The notes beneath the pieces were generated by a model, which ran no database searches, was not told the origin of the DNA, and worked only from the letters and a program-made list of their open reading frames with translations. Shown piece after piece: positions 1-11,304 of a stretch of DNA of 64,000 nucleotides. A program made the translations under genes and the position numbers. The stretch is taken from NCBI RefSeq assembly GCF_000715075.1, contig NC_134090.1, forward strand, positions 48,491,792 through 48,555,791. The letters are read 5' to 3'. The stretch is from Nicotiana tabacum (lineage: Eukaryota > Streptophyta > Magnoliopsida > Solanales > Solanaceae). Numbering within the stretch: the stretch's first letter is position 1; every line of letters begins with the position of its first letter.

Positions 1-3000
1 AGTTTACATTACAAGAGATTGGGTAAGGGCTCGAAATTATCTTGAGGGGAAGGTGTTAGACACCCCTTGAGGTCCACAGCGGTGGGTCCCGGCCAAACTC
101 AATTTAAGCGAATTAGTCTTATAAGTAGATAAACAAACAAATATTACTTTTAAAACGAGGAGTAAAAGGGGGTCCTAGGTTTTTTAGCATATAGGATCAC
201 TTCTGTGCAATACTTGGTAATTGTCCCCAAGTTGGGGTGCTACACATAGCATTAACGCATAGGTCATCACTTCCTTTTACTACCCACCCAATTACCCTTT
301 TTCAGTTATTACCTAAGCGTTCTAATAACATCCAGTACATACCTTATGCGTGCACTACCCGTCCCTTACCTCTGGCCCTAGAGGTGTTTAGGACCTCTAT
401 TTAAGGCGGTTCTAGACTCACCTATGTTGTTTAAAAGGAGAAAACTAAGAGACAGACAAAAGTCAAATAGGACTATCACATAAGGAAGAAACTAAGTGGG
501 CTCGTGTTAACCTCCATAAATAGACAAACAAATGCACGATGTTCAAATAAATAATTTTAGGATCCTATAGGCAGGATATCTAGTGAGCATAAACAGAATA
601 TACATCAGTTTTATTGAAGCGGGCAGATGAGTACCTATCAGTTTGCCTACTAATTCTGTTAACACTATGAATCTGGGCATATTTCAAACAAGCAATCACA
701 GTTTTAGACCCAGAATTTTAGTTAACCTACAGGCTTGCCTAAGTGATAGTCGGGCAGAACCCTATAGACATGGCATCTCAGCCGTAAATCAACTACTGAT
801 TTTTTAATAGGCAGACTTTATCTTTAAATCCTATATGCATGCTTTCTAAATGCAGAAACTGATTTTAAAACCTTATGGGCATGATATCTAAATGCAGAAA
901 CTGATTTTTGAAATACTATAGGCATGATATCTAAATGTAGGAACTGATTTTGAAATCCTATAAGCATGGTTTCTAAATGCAAAAACTAATTTTTTAGACC
1001 TTATAGGCATTATTTCTATTAATCACAGGTGGGCAGAATTCTTAAGCACATCGCCAGGAAAGTTGGTTAATCAAACGAACAATACCCTATGGACATGGTC
1101 ACTAGTGCACGCTGAGTTGAAAATACATGTAGATCCTATAAGCAGGATTTCTAAGACAAAATATGAAAATTCAGCATAATGAGATAAACCCTATAACATG
1201 GTTTCTAATGCATATAAATGTCATCACAATCACCTATGGGCATGATTTCTACCCGAACCCCAACAAAGATATAAAAATCCCTTCCTAGTTTTTTACTAAG
1301 TAGCCCCATATCTATTTTACAAAGATTGTTATTACAGGCCAATACAAATGAATTACATAATGAAATTACTATACTATAGGGAGCCTTGGCAGGCCTAAAA
1401 TCAACCTGGAAGCCAGGCCTTCAATTAGATCTAGAGTACACCAATAGTCCATATTACACCAAATGGGCTTCTGGTGTGTCAAAATTCCCAAGGGCCTCAG
1501 GGACCCCGGACAATGCTCACACCAGAACTTTTTCAAAGAAATAGTTTTTGTAAACAAGTTTGGAAAAGCCAGCCCCAACGTGTCAGAGTTCGGAGGAGTC
1601 TCATGGACTCCTAGGCAGTGCTCATACTGAAGGGGCAGGACCCTAGATATCTAAGAGTAGGGGTTGAAAATAGTATATAAAAGTATGAGGTAGTTTTAGG
1701 AAAAAACAGTTTGGATTTTTAGAAGTGAATAGAAACAGGTCACAAGATCAAAAACTACAAACAGAACCACATTTAACAGATTGAGTCCAGACATGAATTC
1801 AAGTAGTTACAATCACTAGGAACACTAGAATCATATACAAAAAAGAGTCACAATGAAGTCAAACAAGGCTTCACATGGTTGGAATTAACTTAGTCCATTA
1901 ACTATTACTAGGTGAGCATATAGATATGTATTAAATAGAAAAACGTGCTGAAATCAAAATGACTAATCAAACTACCATACAGAACAGGGTGGGGCAATGG
2001 AAATTATACATGCTAGTTTCAGAATGAGTAAACCAATATCATGGGCAAAACAGAGACATGCTATCACATAGAATAGGACAGGACTTAAGTCATGCTAGTT
2101 AAGAGAAACATAGGGCAGAACAGAAGCATGTTGGAACACTAACCACACAGCCACATGGGATAAAGAGGTAACAAGACTAAAGTATACTAGTTAAAATAAA
2201 CAAGAAGCATATAATAAACATGCACATGTTGAGGTTCAGAGTGAACTAATCATGAAAGTCATAGAGAATAGGAATTGAAGCATAGTAGTTGTGAAGGAGA
2301 TGGCTAGGAGACAAGTATCAAAGCAGAAGTATACTGAGACACATAGCACATAGAAGAGATTATGATAACAGAAATAGGGGCATACCAGTTAAGAGATAGC
2401 AAACAGGAAGGTGAAGGCAAGTTGAATCTAATAGTCCAGCCTTGGCTTTCAGCCAGCTCGACAGTGCAGCAAACACAAGTAACAGAAAGAATTACAATGG
2501 AGAGTGTGTGTGAATAAGAGTTTTTGTGTGTGTTTCTGTATCTTTCTAAGTGTGTTCGTGTGTTTGAAAAAAATTAGAATGGGGTTTATATAGCATGTAG
2601 CAGAGTAAAGCAAATAAGGCAAAGAATAATAGAGTTCACAAATAAGATATACAAATAAAATCAGCCAGTTGATTAGGGCTGCTAAACTCAATCAATTAAC
2701 ACAGAAGAATCCGGGAAAGACCCCATAAAATAGGGAGAATCAATTAACAGCCCAGATTGGGGTTTAAATAAGGCAAGAAATAAGTCATAGGTCATTTATA
2801 AGTCGGCTTGAATAACTCAAAACCTAGAAATAACGCTAATAAATCAATTAAAGCAAGTAGTACTAATTAGGAGTCACAAATAAGGAAAATAGGTAAAAAT
2901 CACAGAAAGTAACAATCTAAGCAGAATAATATAATTTCGAACCCTAAATAGTCAAATAACATCAATTAATCTCTGCTAATTGATAGACAAGGAATAATGG

Positions 3001-4248
3001 AAAAATACCAGAACAACTAATGAAGTAGTCAGAAACTCTAGGGTTTAGAACATAGATAGTCAAGCAAACGAAGAGTAACGGAATCAAACACTCAAACTTC
3101 TTTAGAAAAGTTTTGCAGAAACGCAAAGAAGTGAAACCCTAGTTTTAGAGAAACATTAATATCGATTGGTAATAAGGAAAAACATAAGGTTTTTTAAAGA
3201 AAACAACAGATAAACATAAAATCATTTCAGATCTTACAAGGATCTGAACAGACTCAAGTAGAAAGAGATGAGGGTTTTGAAGAATGAAACGAGGTGAGAA
3301 AAATCCAGTTAAGAACCAGAGTTTCAAGCCATAAACATAAAGATAACAATACTCACAAACATAGCGTTGAACACGAGGTAGGTTCATCGGAAAAAATGAA
3401 GAGTCTAGGTCGACTATAAGTTGAATCTCTTTGAGATTCCTTCAACCACGAAGAAATCGAACAACCAGTGAACGTAAGAGGCCGGTTTGGGCCTAAAATC
3501 AAAGGGAAACCTCATGGAACGGAGGGTTTTCAAGTGATGGCGGCTAGGGTTAGGGGAGCATCTGATAAAGAAGAGAGGATGGAAGGGATTTGGGGTGGCG
3601 GAATTAGAGAAGTGACTAGGGTTAGGAGGTAGTTGGTGTTAATTAAAAAAGGAAATGATCCTGGACCGTTGATCTTATGAGATCAACGGACGGGATTTGA
3701 TCTGAGAGGGATTAGGCGGGTTAGGAATTGGGTTAGGGTATTTGGGCTAAGGTAGTTTTGGGCTAGGTCCGAAATTAAACAAAATTAAAAAGGCTATTTG
3801 TTAAATACCCGATTAATTGATAAAATAATTTGTAAAAATAGTTAATTAAATGATAAAAATGATTTTTATACATGAAAATGATTTAAAATAATTACTTAAT
3901 ATTATAAAAATACAAAAAGTTATTTTCTTGTGAAATAAGATAATTGTGCACACATAGGCCATTATTACAAAGTTATTGCAATTATAACCCTAACATGTAC
4001 ACATGGCTATTCATGGAATAATTAAAGTCTAGTATAAATATAAATGATAAAAGTAAGCAATAAAATTATCATAAAGCCATTTGTGATTCAATTAGTAATT
4101 ATTGAATAATAAAATGCTAGAATAAATTAATTAAAATCCTTTTAAAATTATAGAAAATTATGAGAAAATACTGGTTGATGCTCATGCCCTATTTTGAAAG
4201 TATATATGCATTTTTAAAAATATATGAGGGAAAAATTGGGTATCAACA
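1..4248 (-). mobile_element. Long LTR-like sequence, Ogre/Tat type suspected (partial)
   Basis: There is no coding region in this 4.2 kb. Read on the minus strand it begins at 4248 with TGTTGATACCCAATTTTTCC, a TG-initial sequence of the kind that opens long Solanaceae Ty3/Tat-Ogre LTRs, and it abruptly interrupts Athila-derived sequence on its right. The other end, PBS and coding part would lie left of base 1. Inside are a 42-43-bp tandem repeat (827-1000), AT-rich DNA at 3780-4240 and a 'ggggtgtctaacacc' block at about 52-66. Short open frames (for example 2449-2691 and 3145-3387 on the minus strand) look like chance. The family is inferred from memory of the LTR start and the exceptional length; no target duplication can be tested. 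Confidence 0.5.
827..1000. repeat. 42-43-bp tandem repeat, four units
   Basis: Four consecutive units follow the pattern 'cctataggcatgatatct' then 'aaatgcagaaactgatttt'. They begin near 827, 869, 912 and 954, with point differences between units. More diverged half-units ('cctat-ggcatg-tttct') occur at about 1010, 1135, 1195 and 1230, so the array was once longer. It lies inside the suspected LTR. Confidence 0.75.
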
Positions 4249-4249
4249 A

Positions 4250-4656
4250 GTATCGTAGTAATCTATCTCCCTAGTAAATGCAAGCAAGCGATACACTCTC
4301 CTGATGGCTTCAATCGAGGCATTCACCCTCTTTTGTCACACAATGAAAATGTGATCCTCATGTTCGGAACAGTTGGCGTAGAATTCCCTAACAAGAAACA
4401 AGTTACCGTCCTCAGGCTCCTCGAAGAAGATGTCAAACCTGCGCCTAATCAGCTCCCAATACATATTGGGGAACTGAGCCTGGAGGGAACCCCAGTCAAC
4501 TCTCCTTTATTGTACCATCTTTCTAGTAGCCTTACAACCGAAACAGTCTTGGGCAGCTCTGGAGACAAACCTGGTGCTATCAAACTGCCCTGAACCGGTT
4601 GATGCCCGTGCCCGGGACGAACCACCGATAGTGTGTCTCTTCTTTGAAGATCTCAT
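4250..4656 (-). pseudogene. Broken env-position ORF of the Athila element
   Basis: Reading leftward from an ATG at 4656, the frame encodes a basic start and then a stretch with 'LVREFYANC', which resembles the 'VREFYAN' core of the plant transposon protein domain found downstream of pol in Athila-like elements. In-frame stops interrupt it (a TAA after about 49 codons and a TGA further on), and it runs into the LTR-like insertion at 4248. No function can be expected. The plus-strand open frame at 4333-4593 is its shadow. Confidence 0.55.
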
Positions 4657-5671
4657 TGTACCTACACACAACCACCATTATCAAGAATCAGCGGAATAGG
4701 TGAACCACGTGTAGTTACTCAGACTTCACTCGCCCCCTGGGTTACAATTTATACTAGAAAGTTCATTGTGGCAATTCTACAAACACCTTCTGTGCATATG
4801 CCCCCCAATGTACCCAAGGACCCAATTAAACTCCCATTCCTCACAGCTCAACAATGTTTTCCCAACCCAACCAACCTAATGTCCTCACATATTATCAGAT
4901 ATACCAACAAATACAACATAGACAAGAGTACCTAGATTTCTACTTTCTTACACCCACAATAGAGGTGAAAAAAAATGAAAAAATCGAAACAACAAAACAA
5001 AAGAAACCAAAAAAGAGAGTAGGAGCATGCACTTACTTGATAATCTTGTGAGGACCGGAGCTTGAAGAGTGGGTGAGTAGAGAGGATGGAGAAGAGAAGG
5101 GGATTTGGTGAAGATGCGGGACGAGATGCATTATGAATTTGTTAAGAATTTTGGGAAGGGGGAGGGTTGTGTTTTGTTTTTGTGTTGTTTATGATTAGGG
5201 GGTGCATAAAAGAATGGGGGATGCAGATGAAGGGGGTGTTCTTAATTAAAGAAAAACTAATTAAAAAGGGGGGTGAGGGGGGAAGAAAATAAAATAAAAT
5301 AAAAAATTTACACCTTAACGGCACTAGGTCCGCAGCCTGATCTGCGATCAGACCCGCAGCCGCAGACAGAAGTTTTGCAAAATCTACAGTTGATCCGCGG
5401 CCACGGATTAGGCGTCCAAGATATTTATTTATTTTTTGCTTTTTCTTATTTTTGCCTAACTTCGGGATACTTTCGTCACCCGAGCCCTTCCGTTGCGCAT
5501 CATTTCATTCCTGCACCTTAGCAGACCGATCAAAGTGAAAAAAAAAATTGATGGGTTGCCTCCCAATAAGTGCCTGATTTAATGTCGCGGCATGATGAAT
5601 ACAACAAGTCAATGGGTTGCCTCCTATGAAGCGCATGATTTAACGTCTCAACACGACGTAGATAAGGGTAT
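4657..5671 (-). other. Athila pol-env spacer, non-coding
   Basis: No credible coding frame. It has a purine-rich stretch at about 5055-5310 and two copies of a motif around 'gggttgcctccc/tat' followed by 'gattta-cgtc' (5551-5590 and 5612-5655, spacing about 62 bp), which lie just after the pol stop in many Athila-type elements. The short open frames at 4854-5051 (plus) and 5142-5324 (minus) are compositional. Confidence 0.5.
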
Positions 5672-5965
5672 TTAAAGTATGCTCAACTTTGGAGGCTCGA
5701 TCAAATGGGTCACTGACACTTCCTTTGCTTCCTCCATGCCCACATAATTTTTTAATTTATGCCCATTGACTCTAAATGTACAAGAGTCATTACTCGTAGC
5801 AATCTCTACGGCACCTGTGGGGTGAATTTCAACCACACGAAAAGGCCCTGACCATCGTGATTTCAATTTGCCCAGAAACAATCTCAGATGTGAGTAGTAT
5901 AGCAATACCGTATCTCCAGGTTTAAAATTCCGCTCAATAAAATTCCTATATTGTGTCATTTTCAT
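5672..5965 (-). CDS. Athila integrase C-terminal domain fragment
   Basis: A 97-residue frame. It carries 'FKPGDTVLLYYSHLRLF' followed by 'KLKSRWSGPFRVVEIHPTG', the SH3-like GPF/Y module at the end of Ty3/gypsy integrases that helps bind DNA. No chromodomain follows, as expected for Athila. It is separated from the core (6026-6619) by about 60 bp with frame breaks. It is part of a dead element. Confidence 0.75.
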   Translation of the reverse strand: MKMTQYRNFIERNFKPGDTVLLYYSHLRLFLGKLKSRWSGPFRVVEIHPTGAVEIATSNDSCTFRVNGHKLKNYVGMEEAKEVSVTHLIEPPKLSIL

Positions 5966-6025
5966 TCTCTCCTTGTATAATCTTGTGCTGTCAAACGCGT
6001 GATATCTAAACTCATCAAGCTCAAT

Positions 6026-6619
6026 CTACTCCGTTACTCTACTTGTTCCTGCAGCTTCACTATCAAGATTCAACTGTCTCAACGCCCACCAAGCTCTATG
6101 CTCTAACTCTACTGGTAAATGGCATGCCTTCCCAAACACCAAATTGTATGGCGACATGCCAATTGGAGTTTTGAAAACGGTTCGATACGCCCAAAGTGCA
6201 TCATCTAACTTCACCACCCAATCTATTCTAGTAGCATTCATAGTTTTAGTCAGCACACTCTTTATTTCTCTATTCAAGACTTTCACTTGCTTGCTTGTTT
6301 GTGGATGATATAGGGTGGCTACCTTGTGGCGTACATCATACTTCTCCAACAACTTTGCAAAGGCTCGATTACAAAAGTGAGTGTCTTTGTCACTGATTAT
6401 TGCCCTTGGGGTGCCAAATCGGGTGAATATGTTCTTTCTCAAAAAACCTATTACCCCATTTGCATCATATGTAGGGAGTGTTGCAGCTTCTACCCATTTG
6501 GACACATAGTCCACCGCGACGAGTATGTACTTTTTGTCATATGAGCTGATGAAAGGCCCCATGAAGTCGATTCCCCATACATCAAACACTTCTACCTCCT
6601 GATTTGGGTTCATGGGCAT
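6026..6619 (-). CDS. Athila integrase catalytic core (fragment)
   Basis: A 197-residue open frame of a retroviral-type integrase core (rve fold), which catalyses strand transfer of element cDNA into host DNA. The visible acidic triad is Asp in 'GIDFMGPF', Asp in '[10 protein letters not shown]' and Glu in 'LNREIKSVL', so the active site is formally intact. The next block, '[18 protein letters not shown]', is conserved in Athila-lineage elements. The zinc-finger region upstream (6880-6621) and the C-terminus downstream (5965-5672) are in other frames, so the polyprotein is broken. Confidence 0.85.
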   Translation of the reverse strand: MPMNPNQEVEVFDVWGIDFMGPFISSYDKKYILVAVDYVSKWVEAATLPTYDANGVIGFLRKNIFTRFGTPRAIISDKDTHFCNRAFAKLLEKYDVRHKVATLYHPQTSKQVKVLNREIKSVLTKTMNATRIDWVVKLDDALWAYRTVFKTPIGMSPYNLVFGKACHLPVELEHRAWWALRQLNLDSEAAGTSRVTE

Positions 6620-6620
6620 C

Positions 6621-6880
6621 TCATGTTTGCGGGAAATGTTCCTGATTCGTTAGCATTCGTAACAACCCTCTATCCATATATGTGCATCTTTGAACAGTGT
6701 TGGCCAGTAGAACCCCGACTCCAAGACTTTCGTAGTTGTCCTTACTCCCCCAAAGTGCCCCCAATATGGTGATGCATGACATACCTGCAAAATAGAAGAC
6801 TGGTCTATCTTGGAGATACATCTCCGGATCATGTTATCAACATAAATCCTGAACAGATAAGGCTCATCCCAATAATACAT
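6621..6880 (-). pseudogene. Athila integrase zinc-binding region, frameshifted
   Basis: Two overlapping minus frames (6880-6650 and 6821-6621) each carry pieces of the region between RNase H and the integrase core, such as 'YWPTLFKDAHIWIEGCYEC' and 'CHASPYWGHFGG'. The intact finger would be a single H-H-C-C unit. Splitting it over two frames shows a frameshift in this interval. Confidence 0.6.
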
Positions 6881-7017
6881 GCGACAATCACGAAGGAACT
6901 TTTTCTTTTGAGCAGATGAAAGGTAGGAATAATACCGCTCGCCGGGTAGTTAGCAATGTCTGCATACCATAGCGCTTCCTCGAGCCTCGTGGCTAGAAGT
7001 TGTTCATCTGAAAAAGT

Positions 7018-7490
7018 TTACAGAATTTCTTCCACCTCAACCTTCTTTTCAACGCCTTCCAGCCTGGATAAATGGTCAGCTACATGGTTCTCCATTCCCT
7101 TTCGGTCATGGATCTCCAAATCAAATTCTTGCAGCAGTAGCACCCATCGAATCAGGTGCGGTTTTGACACCTTCTTCTCAATTAAGTACTTGAGAGCAGC
7201 ATGGTCAGTATAAACAATTACCTTTGATCCTATCAGGTATGACCTGAATTTGTCAAATGCGAACACCACTGTCAACATCTCCTTCTCGGTTACAATGTAA
7301 TCTAGTTGGGCTCCACTCAGCATTCTACTTGTGTAGTATATTGGATGCATGATCTTATATTTTTGCTGCCCAAGAATTGCACCCACAGCATAGTCACTCG
7401 CATCACAAATCAGCTCAAATGGTTGCTCCCAATCGGGCGCAACTATGATAGGTGTTGTTACCAATCTCTTCTTTAATTCCTCAAAATAAC
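7018..7490 (-). CDS. Athila RT end and RNase H (fragment)
   Basis: The open frame on the minus strand begins with unrelated sequence (to 7554). It becomes recognisable at about 7490 with '[19 protein letters not shown]', then shows RNase H features ('[18 protein letters not shown]', '[19 protein letters not shown]', '[11 protein letters not shown]') and ends after '[10 protein letters not shown]'. RNase H removes the RNA template after first-strand synthesis. The polymerase palm with its catalytic motif is absent because the element is truncated on this side. The plus-strand frame at 6956-7213 is a shadow. Confidence 0.8.
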
Positions 7491-7939
7491 ATGAGAGCAA
7501 ACCATGATGGATTAAAAGGATTGTATTTTGGCAAAATGTATACCCCAAAATCAAGCTTCTGCTCTAAACCACACATGATTATAATTATGGAGACAAATCC
7601 ACAAGGTTTTTTATTCCACCAAATAAAAGATGCAAAATTCTAAGCTCCCCAAAACTAGGGATCTTATATGGTGGAGAAATGCAATGAGCTTTAGCAGAAT
7701 TTCCTTGCCATGGGGGAAAGCTATCTTGATTACTTATCCTTTAGACCAAGGTAACACTTGGAAAAGAAAAAATTATCATCGAACCAGCTTCCTCCAGCAA
7801 CCAAACCACAGCTTCCAACGCACAAGACCCGCAGACCTGCAAAAATGCAATAATATGATACTCTCTTACCATTATCTTATAGTGTAAGACTGGTCCATGA
7901 GAAACCAAAGAAGAGCTTAGGATAAAAAATAGCCTAATC
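7491..7939 (-). other. Probable 3' flank of the Acinus-like pseudogene
   Basis: About 450 bp lie between the truncated Athila element and the stop codon of the Acinus-like gene. No protein domain is seen; the plus-strand open frames at 7452-7643 and 7630-7887 have no recognisable motif. By position it is the former 3' untranslated region and downstream flank of the minus-strand gene. Confidence 0.35.
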
Positions 7940-8754
7940 CTACCGTTCGATACTCTTCCCTTGTGCCTTCAACTTTTCTGTAACTTGTTTATCACACAAA
8001 GTCAAATAGTAAATCTGAGGTGTTGCCTTTGTCTTCCTAAAAAGATCTTCCAGAGTGACAATTGAAGGGTTAAGTTTCTCAGGTAGTGGAGGTGCTGTTG
8101 GTAGAGGATGTTGCTCCCTAGCTGTTAGGACCTTCCTTGATAGTGGCGGATTAGACAATGACGGTAGGGGTGGGGAAGATGGAGGAGGTTGAAGCTGCTT
8201 ATTCTGCATATGCTGCTTTGGTGATGGTTGGGGCTTGACATAAGGTGGAGTAGGAGAAGTAGGGATTGCGCTTACAGGAGTTGCATGAGTCAAGGGAGAT
8301 TGAATCGACCTTATCTTTCACTTCCAGGGTATCAACAAATTCAGTAACAAGTAGCTTCCCCCATTTGGAGGGCATTGCAGTTATATATAGAATTTCAAGT
8401 TTCTATAGCTTCCTCTACAGATGAAAACTGCACAAAATGAGACATCAAGTTAAAATCCACTAAGACAAAACATGTCATAAGAGGCTGAGAGAAAACCAAA
8501 AAAGATAGAGTGCTTACAGAAACAAAGCGGTGGGTTTTAATAGCATCCATCCAGAAATTTGTCACAATACCCATCTTGCTAAGTAGCTCTTGCACCGCTT
8601 TCAAGGTGAAAGGCCACACAAAAATTCTCGATCAAGAGAGAATTAGTCGGCACTTGCGATGATGGGGGAACTGTTACAATCAACACAGTAGCATTATTCA
8701 TACCATATACACATAGAGTATACACATTTCACCATCAAACAAGTTGCAACTTAC

Positions 8755-8957
8755 GCGCACACGTTCTTTTGGTGCTTCCTCTGTGGCCACTGAATCAGAT
8801 CTAGAGAAACTACATCTGAAAGGTGTATGGAAAAAATCATTGGGGGTAGTTAAGGCCACAACATCACCTTTTTTGTTCTTATGAATTTTAAGATCTTCTG
8901 AATTTATTCTACGCTGCCTCTTTACAACATTATCGCTCTCAGGTGTTGTTCCTTGAT
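8755..8957 (-). pseudogene. Acinus-like exon 3
   Basis: 203 bp from a 'ttatag' acceptor to a GTAAGT donor. It encodes 'VVKRQRRINSEDLKIHKN', then 'SFSRSDSVATEEAPKERV', the conserved Ser-rich block before the RRM-like domain. It is open throughout, although its neighbours are broken. Confidence 0.75.
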
Positions 8958-9539
8958 CTATAACAATACATAAAAAATAATATTGTGGGAAAATCTAAGA
9001 ACTTTCAAGAGCAATTATATAAATATTAAATTGGTAAAATTACAAACTTTAAAATTTTAACTAACTCTTTTAAAACGTCTCCAAAAAAATTAAAAAAATA
9101 TCGACAATGTAATTCAATATTAAAAAGAGCATCTTTAATGTTCCTTTACTATTTTGACCCTTATTTTTTTTAATTCAAGGAGATAGATGGGAAGACGTTT
9201 CAAAATTTATAGTTCGTACTGAGTGAAATGAGAGCTCCTTAAAACATGAGTTGTGTAATCTCCCCCACTCTCAATGCAAGTAGGTTTGTATGGCTAGAAC
9301 AAAGGAGACTAGTACATCTAGGTTCAACTGGAAACATCACATAAGTACTACCCAAGTCTACATAGAATGTTTCTCCAATGTCTGTACTCATTTTTTCCAC
9401 TTTTACTATCAGTCAATAGCCAGTGAAATTAGAGCAAATAAGAGTCTTGCGACACTTTACCAACCAAAATCTATAAAAAAATTGTGAAGCAAAAATAAAG
9501 TGGAAAGGATAGCAAAATGAACAATTATGGACAACTTAC

Positions 9540-9959
9540 CATAAGCTTTTATTTTCATAGACTGCACAGTGGGACCATTTGTCTTTAATATTGGTATCTT
9601 TATGGACAACAGACTAGCATCATCCACAAAAGAAATAGATCTTGCCTCCTTACTCATCTCCACTTCGATTTCTTTCTTCCCATCTATTTTTTTCTCTGAG
9701 TCTACCTTAGAATCAACTAATCTACCCTCTGAAACATCCTCCTCCATGGAATCATCCCCAGGACTTCGGTCTAACTGCAACTTCTCTGCAGAATCTCCAT
9801 TGTCATCTGTCTTCACTATATCAACATATTTATTATTTTCGTCTCCTACTTCTTTTATAGATTTCTTGTCACGTGGATTTTCAACATTCATTAGATGGAA
9901 TTTTCCATCATCAAGGACAACACTGCCCAACGGAAGCTGCATCATCTCAGGTTTAACAT
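9540..9959 (-). pseudogene. Acinus-like exon 2
   Basis: 420 bp, bounded by 'taattag' acceptor and 'G/GTAAGT' donor. It is open over 139 codons and rich in Asp, Glu, Ser and Lys ('MEEDVSEGRLVDSKVDSEKK'), the low-complexity middle of the family. It joins exon 3 in frame through a split Asp codon (G|AT). The plus-strand frame at 9569-9979 is a shadow. Confidence 0.7.
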
Positions 9960-10321
9960 CTAATTATAATTTGACATAATCAGCTATTACATTATCCTTC
10001 AATTATGCTTTTTTATCCGTTGAGACATCAGCGAAAACAGAATCAGAATTTACTTAAAACCTTAAAACAAGGCAGAAATCAGATACCTGGTTTCCCAGAT
10101 TGGATGAATTGACCTTTTCCTCCACCAGTGAAGAATTTGAAATGTGATTCTCTAGTTGCACTTTTAAATCCCCACTCTCATTCTCGTTTCATATTTTTGT
10201 GATTCTTGTCCAGTTAAAGTTGTGGCAGACTCTACACTCACATTGACAGGTTGACTGATTTACACAACACTAACTTCAGCTATTTAGTCCTTTTTTGTTA
10301 TAGCAATGCTATTCGCATCAG

Positions 10322-10735
10322 TTATTTGGGATATTTGACCGTTTTAACAATAGTAAAAATAGCACCATCAATCGGCTCCTCATTTGAGAATTTCCTTTCA
10401 TCCAACGACACTCTGTTTTCAGCTGCATCGATCTTACTCATTTTCTGATCCGCTTTCTTATATGTGATATTGTCAGCATCAAAATTAGCATTAGGACTCT
10501 CTTCATCAATGGGTTCAACCATTTCTTCATCTGGCCCAGGCGAGGAATCACTACCATTCTCAGCTTTAGAATGAGCAGCATTCTGTTCTTGGCGAAGTGC
10601 TTCATCTAGTCGCCTTATCAACTCTTCTTTCAACCCCTTTGTAGGTAGCTTACATCTTTTAAGCTCTTCTTTTAGCTCTACGGCCTTCAACTAATTAATT
10701 GGTCAGTTATCAAGAATGGGATATGGTGACGACAT
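10322..10735 (-). pseudogene. Acinus-like exon 1, N-terminal SAP part
   Basis: An ATG at 10735 opens with the family start 'MSSPYPILDN'. The next codon is TGA where the family has Arg, and codon 15 is TAG where it has Gln or Lys. Trp16 has become Leu. After these stops the SAP helix-turn-helix is well preserved, followed by an acidic linker up to a TAA at 10322. Translation could only restart downstream without the start of the SAP fold. Both stops fit single C-to-T changes (CGA to TGA, CAG/CAA to TAG), the pattern of deaminated methylcytosine. Confidence 0.8.
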
Positions 10736-11213
10736 TCTGTTTCTTTCAGATATTACTTTTATCCAAAAATACTACCTAATCGAACCATCAAGAAGTTAAC
10801 GAGAAGGCAAACATGTAAAGATGTATATGTAAGAGCACTCAAAAAATAGAAAAAAGAACATAATATTGTGGAATCTGAAACTACGAGATAATGAACAACT
10901 AGGCTCATTAGACTGCAAAAAGTATGTTACACTGTAACAAGTTATGCCTAAGGCCCATAATTGAGAGAAATCAGCAGCAAATAATAATCCAAACCTTTGC
11001 TATAAAAGGATACAAACAGGTCAACAAGTTTTCTTCCCCCCAGGTCATTTCTCCTATAGGACATATGCAAATGTAGAAAGGAATGAGCTTATATGTAACG
11101 TGGATATAACATTTTCAATTTCACTAAATAGCATTGTCGTGGAAGAGTAATTATTTTTCTCTTTTTCTTTACAACCATATGGGATTTTTTTGGCAGTGGA
11201 TCGAATATGTTTA
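10736..11213. other. Upstream flank of the Acinus-like pseudogene
   Basis: About 480 bp of AT-rich DNA 5' of the minus-strand ATG at 10735. It presumably includes the former promoter and 5' untranslated region. I see no convincing TATA box, ORF or repeat in it. Confidence 0.3.
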
Positions 11214-11304
11214 AGAGTTTTTTATTTTTATTTTTTGGTAGGAATACGAAATCTTCATTAGATAGTATAATTACATAAATCTAGAGTCCCATTGGGATCA
11301 CTGG

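Larger units (their letters stand above)
4249..7490 (-). mobile_element. Athila-lineage Ty3/gypsy remnant, truncated at both ends
   Basis: On the minus strand this contains, in order, the end of reverse transcriptase with RNase H (7490-7018), a decayed integrase zinc-finger region (6880-6621), the integrase core (6619-6026), the integrase C-terminus (5965-5672), a non-coding spacer and an env-position ORF (4656-4250). That order, the 'ADHLSRLEG' end of RNase H and the extra ORF after integrase are typical of the Athila lineage. Gag, protease and most of the RT are missing beyond about 7490, where host Acinus 3' sequence takes over. The other end is cut by the LTR-like insertion at 4248. No Athila LTR is visible. 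Confidence 0.8.
7940..10735 (-). pseudogene. Acinus-like SAP-domain protein gene, pseudogene
   Basis: Five exons on the minus strand match the plant Acinus family, a nuclear SAP-domain scaffold of the ASAP/PSAP splicing complexes. Exon 1 is 10735-10087 (SAP motif 'ELKEELKRCKLPTKGLKEEL'), exon 2 is 9959-9540 (acidic), exon 3 is 8957-8755 ('TPKERVR'-like end), exon 4 is 8670-8518 and exon 5 is 8427-7940. Exons 4-5 hold the RRM-like part ('PFTLKAVQELLSKMG') and the C-terminal RNPS1/SAP18-binding motif ('IVTLEDLFRKTKATPQIYYL'). Splice sites are good. The reading frame is not: codons 11 and 15 are stops (10703-10705 TGA, 10691-10693 TAG), the end of exon 1 shifts frame several times, exon 4 has an extra T near 8620, and exon 5 has a TGA at 8395-8397 and later frameshifts. 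Exons 2 and 3 are still open. A functional copy presumably exists elsewhere in the genome. Confidence 0.85.

Noticed and set aside
6326..6544. Plus ORF over the Athila integrase
   Set aside because: Shadow of the minus-strand catalytic core, which has clear motifs.
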